Shown: positions 34,736 to 57,900 of the stretch, piece by piece
Layout: each line of letters opens with the position of its first letter
Position numbering within the stretch: position 1 is the first letter of the stretch
Source: Mesostigma viride
Lineage: Eukaryota; Streptophyta; Mesostigmatophyceae; Mesostigmatales; Mesostigmataceae
Assembly: GCA_009746045.1 (NCBI GenBank)
Contig: RPFO01000115.1
Coordinates: 609,243-673,242, forward strand
Length of the DNA: 64,000 nucleotides
Direction of reading: 5' to 3'
Notes under the pieces: model-generated
What the model was told of the DNA's origin: nothing
Database searches by the model: none
What the model saw: only the letters and a program-made list of their open reading frames with translations
Program-made: the position numbers and the translations under genes

Positions 34736-34996
34736 TAGACACACAGTCGCATGGTCAGCGCCATTCTTACATGAGACAACGGGGGATGTCCCTTGATGGA
34801 AGGGCTCGCAATTTTCTTGGATTAACTACACCAAGTTCTTGTGTGCTAAGCGGAGCTGCTACCTACTACAATCTCATGGCATGGCCTATCGCGTGCTATA
34901 ACATAGACACAGTAGTGCACATGCACGCCCAGCTATTGCACACGTTTAAAAAAACGCCCTATATAGTGCTTGCGTGTGTGCGATATCTGACCAGCC
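34736..34996. other. Intergenic DNA, nothing recognised
   Basis: Short, non-coding, and AT-richer than the genes. I see no repeat or gene signal. Confidence 0.3.
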
Positions 34997-35445
34997 ATAT
35001 CAAGGAGACAACCAGCGCAGGCCAGAAATCGGGAGAATCCGGACCATGGTAGCTCGAGCCTGCCGTTATCTTGTCCGCGGTTTCGAGTCGTTCAGGATGA
35101 TGAATATGAATGGAGATGGAAGTGTGTAGCCTTGTGCGTTGAAATTATGGCTGGCTTACGTGTAGAGCGACTAGATGACCTAGACGGTGGGGCCGGAAAC
35201 AGCTTGCTTGATCAGGGCGTGTGTTTCGAGCCTAACTGGCCGGGAGTGTCTAGTGGTGAGCACCATTGCTGCGATCGCTCTCGATCCCACCATTTACGAG
35301 GAAATACCCGCAAATGGAAAACCACTGAAAAGGTCTAGCTAGTCAGTCATTACGTTAGCCATGCCATGTTTCCAAACGTCCAAGAACTGCACACGGTGCA
35401 AAGGCAAAAATCCGGAGGACAGCACTTTCAAATGTGCGGCGGGCC
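34997..35445 (+). repeat. Dispersed repeat with tRNA-like promoter boxes (SINE candidate), copy 2
   Basis: This is the most complete copy. It starts TATCAAGGAGACAACCAGCG and runs through GTAGAGCGACTAGATGACC and GTTTCGAGCC to TGCAAAGGCAAAAATCCGGA. It is nearly the same as 3871-4262. Bases 35440-35530 then carry the first ~60 bp inverted, so the element is followed by an inverted scrap of itself. Confidence 0.55.
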
Positions 35446-36159
35446 ATATGTTGGCTAGATAACGGCAGGCTTGAGCTACCATGGTCCGGATTCTCCAGAT
35501 CTCTGGCCTGCGCTGGTTTTCTCATTGATACGTTGGTTAGATGGTTCTCAGGGACATCTGACGACGTGGCACACATTGTCGAGAAGTCTGATGGTGTGAC
35601 CTCTTGTTTCACTTGCATGTGTACAACCTTCTGCACCTGTGATGCCTGCTCTGACTTTACTATGCGACATGTGTGGGGCGTTCGTGCGCATGCAGGTGGA
35701 ACACGCAGTACATCGCTGCCCATTTGCCGTACATCACAGCACACCAACTATGGGCAGCGAACGCGCCTGAAGAAGTAGTGGGCAGTCTTATTACTTCCTA
35801 TTAGGTCACAACCGGAGCATGAGGACGTTATTGTCCCTCCCTGCTGCTGAACACTAGTTCCCTCATGTTGTGTCAACCAAAACGCGACTTGTGAGGATAA
35901 GTGGATGGTACTTATTGCATGTTATAGGCTAGTTTTTGGGAGCAATAAATTGTACCAAATAATTTTTCTTGTGTCTCATTTATGCAAGACATATTTAGTC
36001 CATCGCTGAGGTGTGTATACATAATGAAATGTGCGCTTGCATATATTTTCGAGCATGGCACATCAAAGGCATAGCTACCGTAGGTGCATGGGTGCATTCG
36101 TTCATTCGATCGTCATTCATTCATGAATTCATGCACTTGAAGTACTATAGCTGTGCAAA
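35446..36159. other. Intergenic DNA, nothing recognised beyond the inverted scrap
   Basis: 35465-35530 is the inverted start of the dispersed repeat. The rest is non-coding and AT-rich, with no gene I can support. Confidence 0.3.
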
Positions 36160-36305
36160 GTGCAGCCATGTATACTTGCTCTCCGTGGACATCGATCCCT
36201 ACTGCATGTGCTCACCGCTAGACACTCCCGGCCACGCAATTAGGCTCGAAAACATGCACTGATTCACGCAAGATGTTACCGGCCCCACCGTCTAGGTCAT
36301 CTTAA
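36160..36305 (-). repeat. Dispersed tRNA-box repeat, diverged inverted copy 3
   Basis: The reverse complement reads ATGACCTAGACGGTGGGGCC, then TTTTCGAGCCTAATTG and GGCCGGGAGTGTCTAG, matching copies 1 and 2 with substitutions and small indels. A (TTAA)-type LINE tail with hairpin (GTCCCCGTTGGGGGAC, 36330-36347) follows. Confidence 0.5.
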
Positions 36306-36894
36306 CGCTCATAATTAACTAGTCTCGTGTCCCCGTTGGGGGACCGCGGAGATCGACCACAGCTACCGGGTGGACGAGCTTGTTGCCTTTTGCATCGCAC
36401 ATCGTGTGTCTTATATTCTAGGCGTGCAGCCGGGAGCATGCATCATCGCACGGTGCCTCCTGGTACGGTGCTCACTGATCGCCTGCCAGCAGGCGGTTGG
36501 CGTTTTTACTTTGCTGGCAGTGCCCCACGGCGCCAGGCCAAGGTGGCGTTGGCCTTTTGTGTTCGCCCCTGGCAGCTGCCAGCCTTGAGGTGGGGAGCAG
36601 CACGCTTAAGTTCTTAACCCCACACCTGAAGACCTGTGGCACATTTCACCTCAGTTGAGCACCACCTCACGGTTGGTGTGGTTAACGCACCCCAGTTTTC
36701 TCACTTATCAAGAATAGGAACGAGAAATGGCTGACGGCGGTATGGCTGACGGCGGAGTTCAGATCTTTTGCGTCTGAGCCCCAAATTTGGTCAGACCACT
36801 TGCATTCGATGCGCCTTTTTAAGACGCACCCGCCAGTATAATCGGTTACGGCTAAAACACAGTATTGACAACATTACACACGTGACAAGCAGCT

Positions 36895-38640
36895 ATGACA
36901 ACTCCAAAAGCCAAGCGAGGTTTGGAAAAGGAGCTTTCCGGCTCCCAGCCCAGCCCACTCGCCATCGTCCTGGCCCAGCCGTCTGGGCCCGCCAACCCAC
37001 CGCCAGCAAACCCATTGCCCAGCGCCTCGCCCCGAGCCCAAGAAACCCTGCCACGATCACAAATGGCGAAAGTACCTACCAGATTACGACCGCTTTTCTT
37101 TCAGCAACGGGCTGAAACTCAGTGACCGAGGAAGAATATGCCGAAATAGTCCAGTTTTTAGCACCTGAGGAACGCAAGCTCCTTGGGCCCGTAGGGCCCA
37201 TTTCCGCCGCCGACCTGGAAGGGTTCTTCGCCCTGCCAGAAATCAACCACTGCCTCGCTATCCTGTGCAGCTTAATTCTTTCAGCAAACTGTTATTATGG
37301 GCATGACGTCGCTATAAGCTGAGCCGCACCCCAGCCCGGCTTGCGCATGCATGCAGCTAGCCGGCAGCCACATCGGCTCCCTCCCTCGGCAAGGATGACA
37401 TCCGAGCAGTGCTGGAGGAGCACGTGACCTGGCCGTTGGCCGAGAAGCTGACCTCGCTGAACACGACGCTCAACACGGTGGAGGCCCGGGTCTCCAATGT
37501 GGAAACCAAGGTCGTCCACAAGCTCCAACCTCAGTTCACGGCGCCACATGTGCACCGCAGCGCAGGCATCTGAGACGCACGCTGCACTTGTCTCTGTCGC
37601 GTCCGTGATCTATCACGTCCGCAATTCAGATTTTAGCGTAATTCTGACGTCCGCAGCCTTGTGCGGGTTGCTATACCGCGGCCCGGTACTGACGCCGCGG
37701 ATCTCAATTGTACTCACGCGCCAAGTCCGCTGATCTCACACATGATTACTGCTGATAGTGGATGCATTCCAAGTAGCGGTAATGACCAGTCCAGGATGAT
37801 ATGGCATGCAAACGCGACATCTCCCGCAGGCATGCATCTGAGACGCACGCTGCACTTGTCTAGCTCTCGAGCCTTAACCAGGTGGAGGCTAATTAGTGCG
37901 CCGTGCTCATGTTTAAAGAAGCTGGAAGCCATCACCGCCCACACCGAGGCCCTGCATGGCCACATAGGTCCCGATTATAGATAGCGGAGCAGGCGGCCAC
38001 CATTGCATCCCAGCCACCCCGGCAGGATGCTGGCGACCTCCCGCCGCTCTCCTACGCGGACCTGCTGTGGTCAGCGATCGACCGCCCAGCAACCACCGAC
38101 GCTGGCCATCGCCACGAAGCTCCAGGAGCTGGAGGACCACGTACCGCCAGGCCCGAACCAACGGGAGGCCACCGACCGCGCTCGCTGCGAGTGCCGAGTG
38201 GTGCTGCGTCGTTCCCCCTGGCAGTAGCCAGGTGCGGACTTCAACCTAGTTCCTTGCCGACGAGCTCAAGGACCAGCTCCTTACCCTCATGGGCCTGGTA
38301 GGTGGCTCAGGTAGAACTGCGTGGGTGCCACCGCCTTCCCCACTCACGCGGGACCGAGGCGGCTCCCCCACCAGTCCTGCTCACCTTCCCCTCCCGTGAG
38401 GACAAGCAGCGGTTCCTCTCTCGTCGCAAGCGGTTGCACGACCTCACCTGGACGCTGGACGACGACCTGCATGACCCCCGCCAGCAGCAGCGACGCGATC
38501 GACCTGCTGTGGCCAGTATACCTCCGCCACAAGCAGGACCCCCAGAAGCCCAACCAAGGTGTACTGGAGGGGTGGTCGGGGACCGGCCTGATGATCAACC
38601 ACAAGATGTGCAACGCCCACCGCGGGCTAGAATAGCTAAC
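36895..38640 (+). pseudogene. LINE ORF1-like pseudogene
   Basis: Fragments in several frames read in order: a Pro/Ala-rich N-part (36895-37120), EEEYAEIVQFLAPEERKLLG and ADLEGFFALPEINHC (37122-37270), a heptad-like segment VTWPLAEKLTSLNTTLNTVE (37420-37480), and the C-terminal RKRLHDLTWTLDDDLHDP block (38302-38640), which also occurs at 3095-3436. Coiled coil followed by a basic RRM-like C-terminus is the usual ORF1 layout. Frame breaks and inserted scraps (37560-37980) show it is dead. Confidence 0.5.
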
Positions 38641-39100
38641 TAATAGCCCTAGGTTGCTTGTATCAATTGGTAGTCACTGCCGCTATGGCAGCCATGCTTA
38701 GAATGTTTGCCTAGCTGTGCCAACATACCTAGTCACGTGCACCGCTAACGCACGGTACACAACCAGCCATAATAGCCTTAGCTTAGTCCTTGTACAAACA
38801 TGCTACTGTTGTCTCTTTGATGCTACGTCCTGGCTATGATCAGATTCCTTGCCCAGTGCCCACGCTCCTTGTTATGTCATGCTCACATGGGTCTTATTGC
38901 ACCCATAGATTGCCGGATCGTTTAGCGTGTCCGTTTAGCGTGTCCGAGTGCAGCTGTGGCATGCCTTTGGCATGTATAGGAGCATGGGGGTCTCGATCTG
39001 TCCTTTCTCCTGTTGCATGTGCACACACATGCATGGATTAAAAGCACTTCGGTGCTCCGTGACTCTCCAACGGGAGCACGAGTTTAATTAATTAATTTAT
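38641..39100 (+). repeat. LINE 3' UTR with terminal hairpin and TTAA tail
   Basis: Non-coding. It ends in CGGTGCTCCGTGACTCTCC AACGGGAGCACG (stem GTGCTCC/GGAGCAC) followed by TTTAATTAATTAATTT at 39083-39098. This is the clearest forward copy of the terminal structure. Confidence 0.6.
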
Positions 39101-39135
39101 TACGCACCCCATGATAGTGGTCTCCCACCTCCACC

Positions 39136-39935
39136 TGTAACGACTAAAAATGATCATCAACATCATCCACAGTCCAATATGAAAGATCTTTTACCTGGGT
39201 TGCTTTCCTGAGTCGCAGAACTTCAAGTATCCGAGCAACGTTGAGATGGAAATTCCACAGCACGTGATTTAGGGAATCACAACCCCTTGTAGACACAAAG
39301 ACAAGTCTGATCAGAACAAAGACAAGCTCGTGTATAGACGACCTCTGTGGAACTGAAGGACGTCTATAGCCAAGGGGCTCTTATGAATGGACAACAAAGA
39401 CAAGCTTTATTATACCATGGTGAATCAAAACCAACGTAGCAACAATGGCGACCCCACGTCCTTGATATCGACGTGCTTGTCGAACTTGCTCCAACCTTAG
39501 CCTGAAGAGAACCAATCAGAACCATGGGATTCTATACAAGATCTTCGTATCCATCCTAGTCACACAGAACAGAACAACACCACACACAGCCTGGCAGAAT
39601 CTTTCCATGAGATCCTAAATCTGTCGTAAGCACTGAAGTCCCAAAGGAGCATTTAAGACTCAATAGTACCAACTAACAAACTACAACCCCACGTGGATCA
39701 GGCCACGACCAATGAGGGCTCCTATCAGTAGTATCAGCCAACAAACTACAACCCTACGTGGATCAGGCCACGACCAATGAGGGTTCCTATCAGTTGGTTG
39801 ACAAAGTATCAGCTCCAAGTACCGTCGTCTTAGAAACCTCATAACTTTCTCAATACTGATCCAAAAGTCCTCAAATAAAAGCCAAACATTCACAAAACAA
39901 AGGATGTAACAACAAAGTCATTTTTGCTTGTTACA
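39136..39935 (-). repeat. Long terminal repeat of a Ty3-like element (3' LTR)
   Basis: 800 bp with ends TGTAAC and GTTACA. A polypurine tract (AGTTTTGAGGGGGAGATA on the minus strand, 39936-39953) lies directly inside it, which makes this the 3' LTR of a minus-strand element. Its first 413 bp recur at 46481-46872. Confidence 0.9.
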
Positions 39936-42900
39936 TATCTCCCCCTCAAAACTGGACCTCCCAGGTCCAATAGCCAACTCTTGAAGGCAGAGGAACATTG
40001 AACAGAAATCCACCATCTCTTGGGAAAAGCAGATGGGTTTTTACATCCCTGGAAACAGGGCCTCCTATCTCATAAACATCTAGTCACAGGTTTCTACAGC
40101 AGACAAGTCACTACCTTATCTACTATAAATCCAGATAAACACATCTCATAATACAAGGTCTTCCATTCAGCATCCTGGAACCTGGAACTCTGGACTGGAA
40201 CATCAGAACTGGACTGGAGCCCCCCCATCATCCATCCTGGAATCCCCCCCTCACACCACAATCCAAAGCCCCCTTTCCTTCTCAGCCCTGTTCCTCACAG
40301 GCTATACCAATCCCCATTCAGGCCATCCTTGCCCTTGAGTCCACCCATGGGAAACTGCTCCACCATGTGGGCCAACTCTGGCCAGTCCCTGCTGACCTGC
40401 AACACCACGCAAGTCTCAGCAGCTCCTGCCACCATCTGGGCAGCATAGCGAAGGCATGCCCCTGGATAGGAGAAGAGCACCACAGACTGACTCTCAGGGT
40501 CCATCACCCAAGTAGAGGACGTCTTGTGCCTGCTCACCCATGATCTGTACGCCCACCAGAACTGCAGAAAGGTCTTGACCACCGACCACTTAGCACCTAT
40601 CAGAGGCACCAGCACCCTTAGTGGCGTCTGACGGATCTTAAGTTCCACAGTGTACTTGGGCAACCCTGGATGGCAAAAGAGGTTAGAAGTCTCCAAAGGA
40701 AAACACCTTCTGGCAGAGCTGGAGGAAGAAGGAACCAAATCAAAGGCACCCTTCTGAACTGAAAACTCCAACAGCTCCATGTAGGAAGCCTCTCCCATAC
40801 TCACTGGCTGCAACTGAGTAAATGCCTCCTTCAAGGCCTCAGGTAAGGCTGCCAGCATGACCGGCCCCTCAGCAGGCCTCATGTCAATCTCAGGTCCTGG
40901 TGACAATGCATACATCCTACGCAGCAGATGAGCCACAAAAAGGGGAGCCACTCTCATACAGGCTTGTGTGCAGCTGAGATAGGACCTCCTCCACATAGCC
41001 TTCAGAGCTCACCTCCCCCTCCTCTCTGTTGAGTGCAGCCAACGCCTTGGCCAAAGTCTCATAGTGGTCACAGGGGCCCGTGCAGTTCCTATGATCCACA
41101 TAGGCCACTCAGCAGCACCAAGGTAGAAACCTCCAGGTATATACTATTGGTCTGGTACACGAAGACGTGCATGCAGAACATGACCCACGTGTCTTAATCA
41201 TACCAGGAATCAAGCCCTAGGTGAACCACTCCATATGTCGAGGGTACAACACAGAAGTCACTCTCCATGTGCCATCCAAGCTCAGATCCCCTCAACCATC
41301 CTCAGAAACTGGTCACCAAAATCTGGATGTCATCTCAGCTTAGTCCAACCAAACTCCCACCAGAGTCCATCCCACTCAACTCAGATCCCCGTCGGATTCA
41401 ATGAGTCCACATGAATCCAAGAAGGAGTAAACAGGATCAAGGCACCTAAGCCAAACAAGGCGAGGCCACTCCATGTTCTGGGACACCACCCTCCCTCAGC
41501 TAGAGTCCACGGGTGAAAGACAAGCCTGACATTCCCAGGGATAACGGGTCATCCACAGGGATCCATGCCACGAAATACTGACAACTCTCACTGCTTGATC
41601 AGGGCAGGAAGCAGAGTGTCATGTAGCAAGGCTAACCCTCTATACAGCGAACCCCACAAAACTAACTGGGCTGCCAGGGTCCAAGGCTCATCAAAGCTAG
41701 TCACCACAGCACACCCAAAGATTCCAGCCCTTCTCAAGGGAAGAGGTAGTCAGGGACAGATGCTGTATCACCACAACAGAGTGGCAGGTAACCGAGCCAT
41801 AATAAATCCCCAATCCATCCCAACTGGGGACCTCCCTCAGATCACCAACAGGTCATAGCAGGCTGGGTGGATTCCAAGAATGCTCAATCCTAACACAGGG
41901 GCTGGCGTGAGCTTCTGCTGCAGCAAGTCCAAGGCCTGCTGACACCCGTCAGTCCACGCAAACTGGAACGAGGAAACGTCAACAGCGCCCCAGGTGGAAG
42001 TGCAGTCACCAAGAGGCAGGAGCAATCCAGCAGGAAGACGTCGCCAACAGGGTCGCCTCAGGAAGATCAAGGGTATCTCAGAAGTACACCCATGATGAAG
42101 AGAGGCCGTGGACAGGGTTGTCACCAGTGGGTACCCGCCAGCAGGTTGGGGAGGTGCCACAAAGCACAGCCAAAATAGCCCACCGATGGCCAGCGAAACC
42201 AGGATACCACATAGTCAGGGATCTATGAGGTGAGCCCGACAGGATGAACTGAAATCCCAGGGTGAATCCACGCTATGATCCTCACAGATCTCCTCCCCAC
42301 CAGAACAAAATTCCCCCCCTCCAGTCGCACCAAAGGAGTGAGAGTGAGGTAAAGCCACATCTCCTTAGTAGCTAGTACACTCAAACCCATAGCCAGTGGC
42401 CTATGATAATCACAAGGCACACTATTTCTCCATAAGATGCCTGGGAAAACTATCCACAGCCTTGAGAGGGATAGCAGAAGATCAGTAATGCCTCACCAGC
42501 ATTATGAACGGTATGCCCCAACTTGTAAATCGTAGCACACGCTACCCCCATGCAAGGGCTAGGTGCAGCCCAATCCCCTGCACGCCCTGCTCCCCACACA
42601 AATCCCCCTCAGCATAACTGGTAAACTGGAGACTACCAGCATGCCTAATAATTCCACCCCTCTGCGTAGAATAAGCTGTAATAATCCTGGTATCAGCTTC
42701 CCAAGATTGACAGCATGACCTAGCAGGAACAAACGCCATGGGATACGCATGAAGACAGAGGCCCAGCCAACCAGAGAAGGGTGGGGGAGGCAAGTCTCTC
42801 AGCCCACTAAACCACTGGTGGCCTGCAGGGTCGCTCTATTAAGACGTCCTATGCACCTCATGACTAAAGATGGGGTGGGAACTACAGCATCCAAGACAGA

Positions 42901-45900
42901 GTTGCATACAAGGCAGCTTGAGAGCAGACTGAAAGCAATCACCAATCAGCCAACTGATGTGCCCAAGCTTGGCAGGGCCCCAGCAACAAAAATCACTCCC
43001 CGCATCCATCCAGGTGGCACTACCATGCAAGGTAATGTGGGCATTAGGATCGAAGGAGCCCAAGACAAGGTTGCACAAGTAGGGCAGCGTAAGGGTATGC
43101 TGGATGAGGCCATCAGTCATCAAACAGATACACCCTCAGCTTGGCAGGGCCCTAGCAAGTAGACTGAACCATGTCCCCCTAGTCAAAGCATGGAAAGTAG
43201 TATCCATGTCCGTGGACCACGTAGACTGCCAAATGGTATTAATGTCAGTGTACCACGGATACTGATGCACATGAGGCAGGTTGTAAGGGTGGTAGAGGGC
43301 TGAATGGGTCCCCCAACTAACCCACACCTCTAAGCCATGTGAGCCCCCGCCCAGCACCAAGTAGTCCAACTCCTCAATTAAGAGTCAACGGAGTGGGCAT
43401 CATTGTCATCACTGTCATGCCAAAGATTCCATCCTGCCCCACAGTTGTAGCTCCGTTGATCCCGCCCATCATCCAACCAACAAGGACATCCTACCCACGC
43501 AAACATGATGCCAGACCCCCCGTGCAAGCAGTCCCATTCATACAACCATCATGCTGTGCAAGCAATCAGCTCAAGGGCGGATGGTGTACTATCAAGACAA
43601 CAAGCCATCCTGGCACCATGCAAGCAAGAATAAGTCCATAGCAGGGCAAAGCAAGGGTAGGAGGTTACTCATCTGCACAAGGCTGGCTTGATGTCCACCA
43701 GCAGGCAGGACCCAGCACTGCGTCAGGAGCAGGCACCAGCATTACAGATACTCGTCACTTGGGCGTCCCCAAGTCACCAGAGTCGCCAGCGGCCACCATG
43801 CAGTGCTTGCAGTCGCCACCACGAGTGCTCTCAGGCCCCACCATGAGTGCTGGTAGTCGCCACCAGGAGTGCTGGCGCTCGTCACCATGAGTGCTTGCAG
43901 TTGCCACCAACAGCACTAGTCCACTACCAGGGTACTCTCCAACGTAGCCTCCATGCACCATGCCCGCCATAGACATGTTTCCAATCCCCCACTGGCCTCA
44001 AGCCCCCAAGAGGCTACTGCCACCACGCCCAATCAGCGTTGGACCACCCCCACATGTGGGTATCCAACACAGCTGTTGCCTGACTGTACAACCAAGACTA
44101 GCTGCTTGCGCCGATCACGCTATGGGGAAGTGACTAAGCTGCTTTATGGAGGCCTGGGACGGACACCAATGAGCCTGGCTCCAGAAGCTGCTTGGAAGAA
44201 GGACCACATGCTGTCAACTGCCCGGACTAAACGTCAATCAGGCTGCAGGAAGGAGCCAGCACTCTTCACTATGGCACTCAGAAAACTGCCTAGTAGGCAA
44301 GCCACAGACTGCCAACCTATTAAGATAGCAGACTCGAACAGGGCTACTACCAAGTGCCAGGTAGCCAGAACTCCTAAGCCGGAGGAACACAAGGGCCTGA
44401 GGTGTCCAACAGCCAGCAGAATTGCCCAAAAATCGAAAAAATGGGCCTAAAAACGCCTTGACCAGTGTCAAAAATTCTGATCTGAGAACTATATCAGATA
44501 TATTCACAGATAAGAACTATGACAGCAGCCCTGGTGTCCATACTTGCTGTCCTAGTGCACCTCCTAGGCCCAACAGGGACCATCTGCCAACAAGCAGTGG
44601 TAACCATCCTGTCCTGGGAGAAGTAAATGCGTGGTCACAATGGTCTGGCGCAGGTAAGGGCCCCAACTGGCAAGTGACCCACACCCCACTTGTAAAGGGA
44701 CGTTGTCAAGCAAGTGGTCCACCCCCTCTGGGAACATGTGTCAAAGGACACCGTCTAGCAAGTGGGCAACCCATGCAAGAGACACCTGGCAACTCATGGG
44801 TGCACGTGTGATACCCTCTAGGGGACAACCCACTGCAGGTATCCCGATGTCCCCTGATGTGGTGGCATCTACCATGCCATATGCCTCCATGATAGCATCT
44901 GGCACCCTTTGGCAGACCTGGGATATCCACTCCCCCGCAGAAATTTTCTCAGGGTAACTAGACACAGCTGTCCAAGTATGATAGTGGAAACCCCGTAAAT
45001 GCTGTTGTTCTGCCCTGGCATGTGTGATGCCGTCTGGAAATTACATTGCAGACATCCAGGATGTCCACTCCCCCGCAAAAAATTGCTCAGGGTAACCAGA
45101 CGTAGCTGCCACCAATCTGGACAACTCCTAGGGAGCTCGCCCTACCCATAGTACCATGATGATAGTGGGAACAACACAAATGCCGTTGTTCTCCTCCCCA
45201 CCAAAACCAAACCACCATACACGTGGGAGGAACCAAAGCTCAACCTAGAACGCCTCCACTGTCATGATGCTCAACAAGAAAAGGAAGAGTTTCCCCCACA
45301 ACTGAAACAAATGTTTGGCGACGCGTGAATTAAGGACGTGCCACAGTCCTTAAACAGCAAGGGTAGGCTGCCCATGCACCGAAGAAAAGGATCCTGAAAG
45401 ATTGTCAAGTGAGTGCAAAAGGAACCTTGCGTAAAAAGGGCAGCCATGAATCCCTACTGTCCGCTCATCCGGAGCCACCCTCAAAAGACACGAGGTGTAA
45501 CCTGAGCCACACCGTAAAAATGTCGTCAAAGAAAAGCAGCACCGGGAAAAAAAAACAACCTTAGACGGCGACGTCGTCAGGCGGTCGCGGTGGTGGTCGT
45601 GCGTGCAGCCGCAACCCGGAAACCGGGTGATAGGTGCCGTCGGCAGCAACAGTGCGTCGGCTCAGCCATAACCCGTAGCGCCATGTCAGCCTGGCCGAAA
45701 ACAGAGCCTGCAGGGAAAAAAGACAGCTCCTAGCAGGATTCTGGAGCCGGACCTGCTGAGCTACTGGCCCAACACTCCGCATGCCCTGCTCGAAACGTAG
45801 CAACACTTGCGTAATGCCGATATATAAAGATGTTTGGAGCTAGGCAGAGACTGCGGCGTCAGCAGCCACGACAGACAGGGCGGTGGTCGGACTTCAGCAC

Positions 45901-46480
45901 GATGCGGCCAGCCAGCCGAAAGCCCGTAAGTAAGGACGCTTGTCAATGAAATATTGCACGAATTTAAAGAAAGGGACGGTGACTTAGTGGTGCGTTAATA
46001 ATGGCTTATGCAACACCCTTTTCTAGGGAGAGGTGAAGGAGAAGGTCGCCCACACCTGGTTCCGTAGGGATGAAGGTGATTGTGTAACCCGCCTCACTTC
46101 AGTCATAGAAGTACGATTGAAATTAAGTTGACGCCGTGGAGTATGAGTAGTTGTCTCAGCACCTTCCCTAGCAATGGGTTCCAGAGATGATGACGGATCT
46201 CCCAAACCTTGATTAGTAGGGGGTAAAGGTGATTGTGTCTTCGAACTACTCATACTTCCACATGGAGTCGCGATCGTCTGCCTAGTAGACACAACGGTTA
46301 CGGCTGACTTCTAGTGTTACAGAGCAAGACAGTCACATCAGGATGTGTCTCAGTCTGTAACACCGTAAGTTTTCCGCAACTCTATGAATCTTCTCGGATG
46401 ACAGACATCTGATCAACGTTGTACTACCCGGAAGGTTACGACTTCAAGAGAAACACCAAAGTAGAGATCCCCGATACCAA
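39936..46480 (-). mobile_element. Internal region of a decayed Ty3/gypsy-like LTR retrotransposon
   Basis: On the minus strand a primer-binding site (TTGGTATCGGGGATC, 46480 downward), complementary in its TGGTATC to the 3' end of a tRNA as for initiator-Met-primed elements, follows the 5' LTR. The only clear pol trace is at 42160-41837: FAWTDGCQQALDLLQQKLTP and APVL, the thumb to RNase H junction of Ty3-type reverse transcriptase. Other frames are broken and I could not find the catalytic box or integrase. A gag-like Ser/Thr/Pro-rich frame lies at 46292-46023. Bases 44930-45190 hold a ~120-bp direct duplication. The element is dead. Confidence 0.75.
40295..41108 (-). pseudogene. Unrecognised ORF at the 3' end of the LTR element
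   Basis: A 233-residue frame (40996-40295) overlaps a 63-residue frame starting at 41108. The sequence seems to be one reading frame broken near 40920. It lies downstream of pol, where some Ty3-like elements carry an extra gene. No transmembrane segment or known domain is evident. It has better coding continuity than the rest of the element. Confidence 0.4.
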
Positions 46481-46872
46481 TGTAACGACTAAAAATGATC
46501 ATCAACATCATCCACAGTCCAATATGAAAGATCTTTTACCTGGGTTGCTTTCCTGAGTCGCAGAACTTCAAGTATCCGAGCAACGTTGAGATGGAAATTC
46601 CACAGCACGTGATTTAGGGAATCACAACCCCTTGTAGACACAAAGACAAGCTCGTGTATAGACGACCTCTGTGGAACTGAAGGACGTCTATAGCCAAGGG
46701 GCTCTTATGAATGGACAACAAAGACAAGCTTTATTATACCATGGTGAATCAAAACCAACGTAGCAACAATGGCGACCCCACGTCCTTGATATCGACGTGC
46801 TTGTCGAACTTGCTCCAACCTTAGCCTGAAGAGAACCAATCAGAACCATGGGATTCTATACAAGATCTTCGT
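46481..46872 (-). repeat. Truncated 5' LTR
   Basis: It matches 39136-39548 apart from a 21-bp deletion between two copies of ACAAAGACAAG, then stops abruptly at CTTCGT and continues into unrelated G-rich sequence. The outer ~390 bp, holding the promoter part, are lost. Confidence 0.9.
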
Positions 46873-47373
46873 GGGGGGGCCCACAATCAATCTACAATAC
46901 CCATGCCAAATTTTATTACTTGAGGAGACGCCATTTCAACAAATACATGACAATTGATGCTCATTGTGAATGCGTTTCCACATGAAATCATTACCATTTC
47001 ATGCAATTTGGTCACTGGTGCGCTTTCCGCGTGCACTTTTCATTACTAGATTGCTTAAATTTATTAAAATTTATTAACATTTATTAAAATTTATTCAAGT
47101 CGGGGTAAAATTGGCTGTTTTTGTCATAGTGTCATGCACTCGGAGGGTAAGCAAGTGAGACAAGTTGTAGATTATTTACAATTGCACAACCCTCTCCACG
47201 ACCCCGCTAGTTCTATTTATAGAACGAATTATAATTATTGCCAAAATTGTGCACAAGCCTGTGCACAACCCAACCAGTAATTCCCACTTGAACTTTGAAT
47301 ATTCAAGTGAATGCTCTGGAGACAGATGTACAGATCGATCTTTACAAATGTACACGAGTTCAGATCAAGCTAT
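46873..47373. other. AT-rich spacer between LTR element and minus-strand gene
   Basis: Non-coding. TTTATTAAAATTTATT is repeated at 47052-47095. It probably includes the 3' UTR of the gene ending at 47374. Confidence 0.35.

Positions 47374-57900
<10,527 letters not shown>

Noticed and set aside
34339-35052. RTHAHTH and CVRVCAC proteins
   Set aside because: Frames through a (CACACG)n microsatellite.
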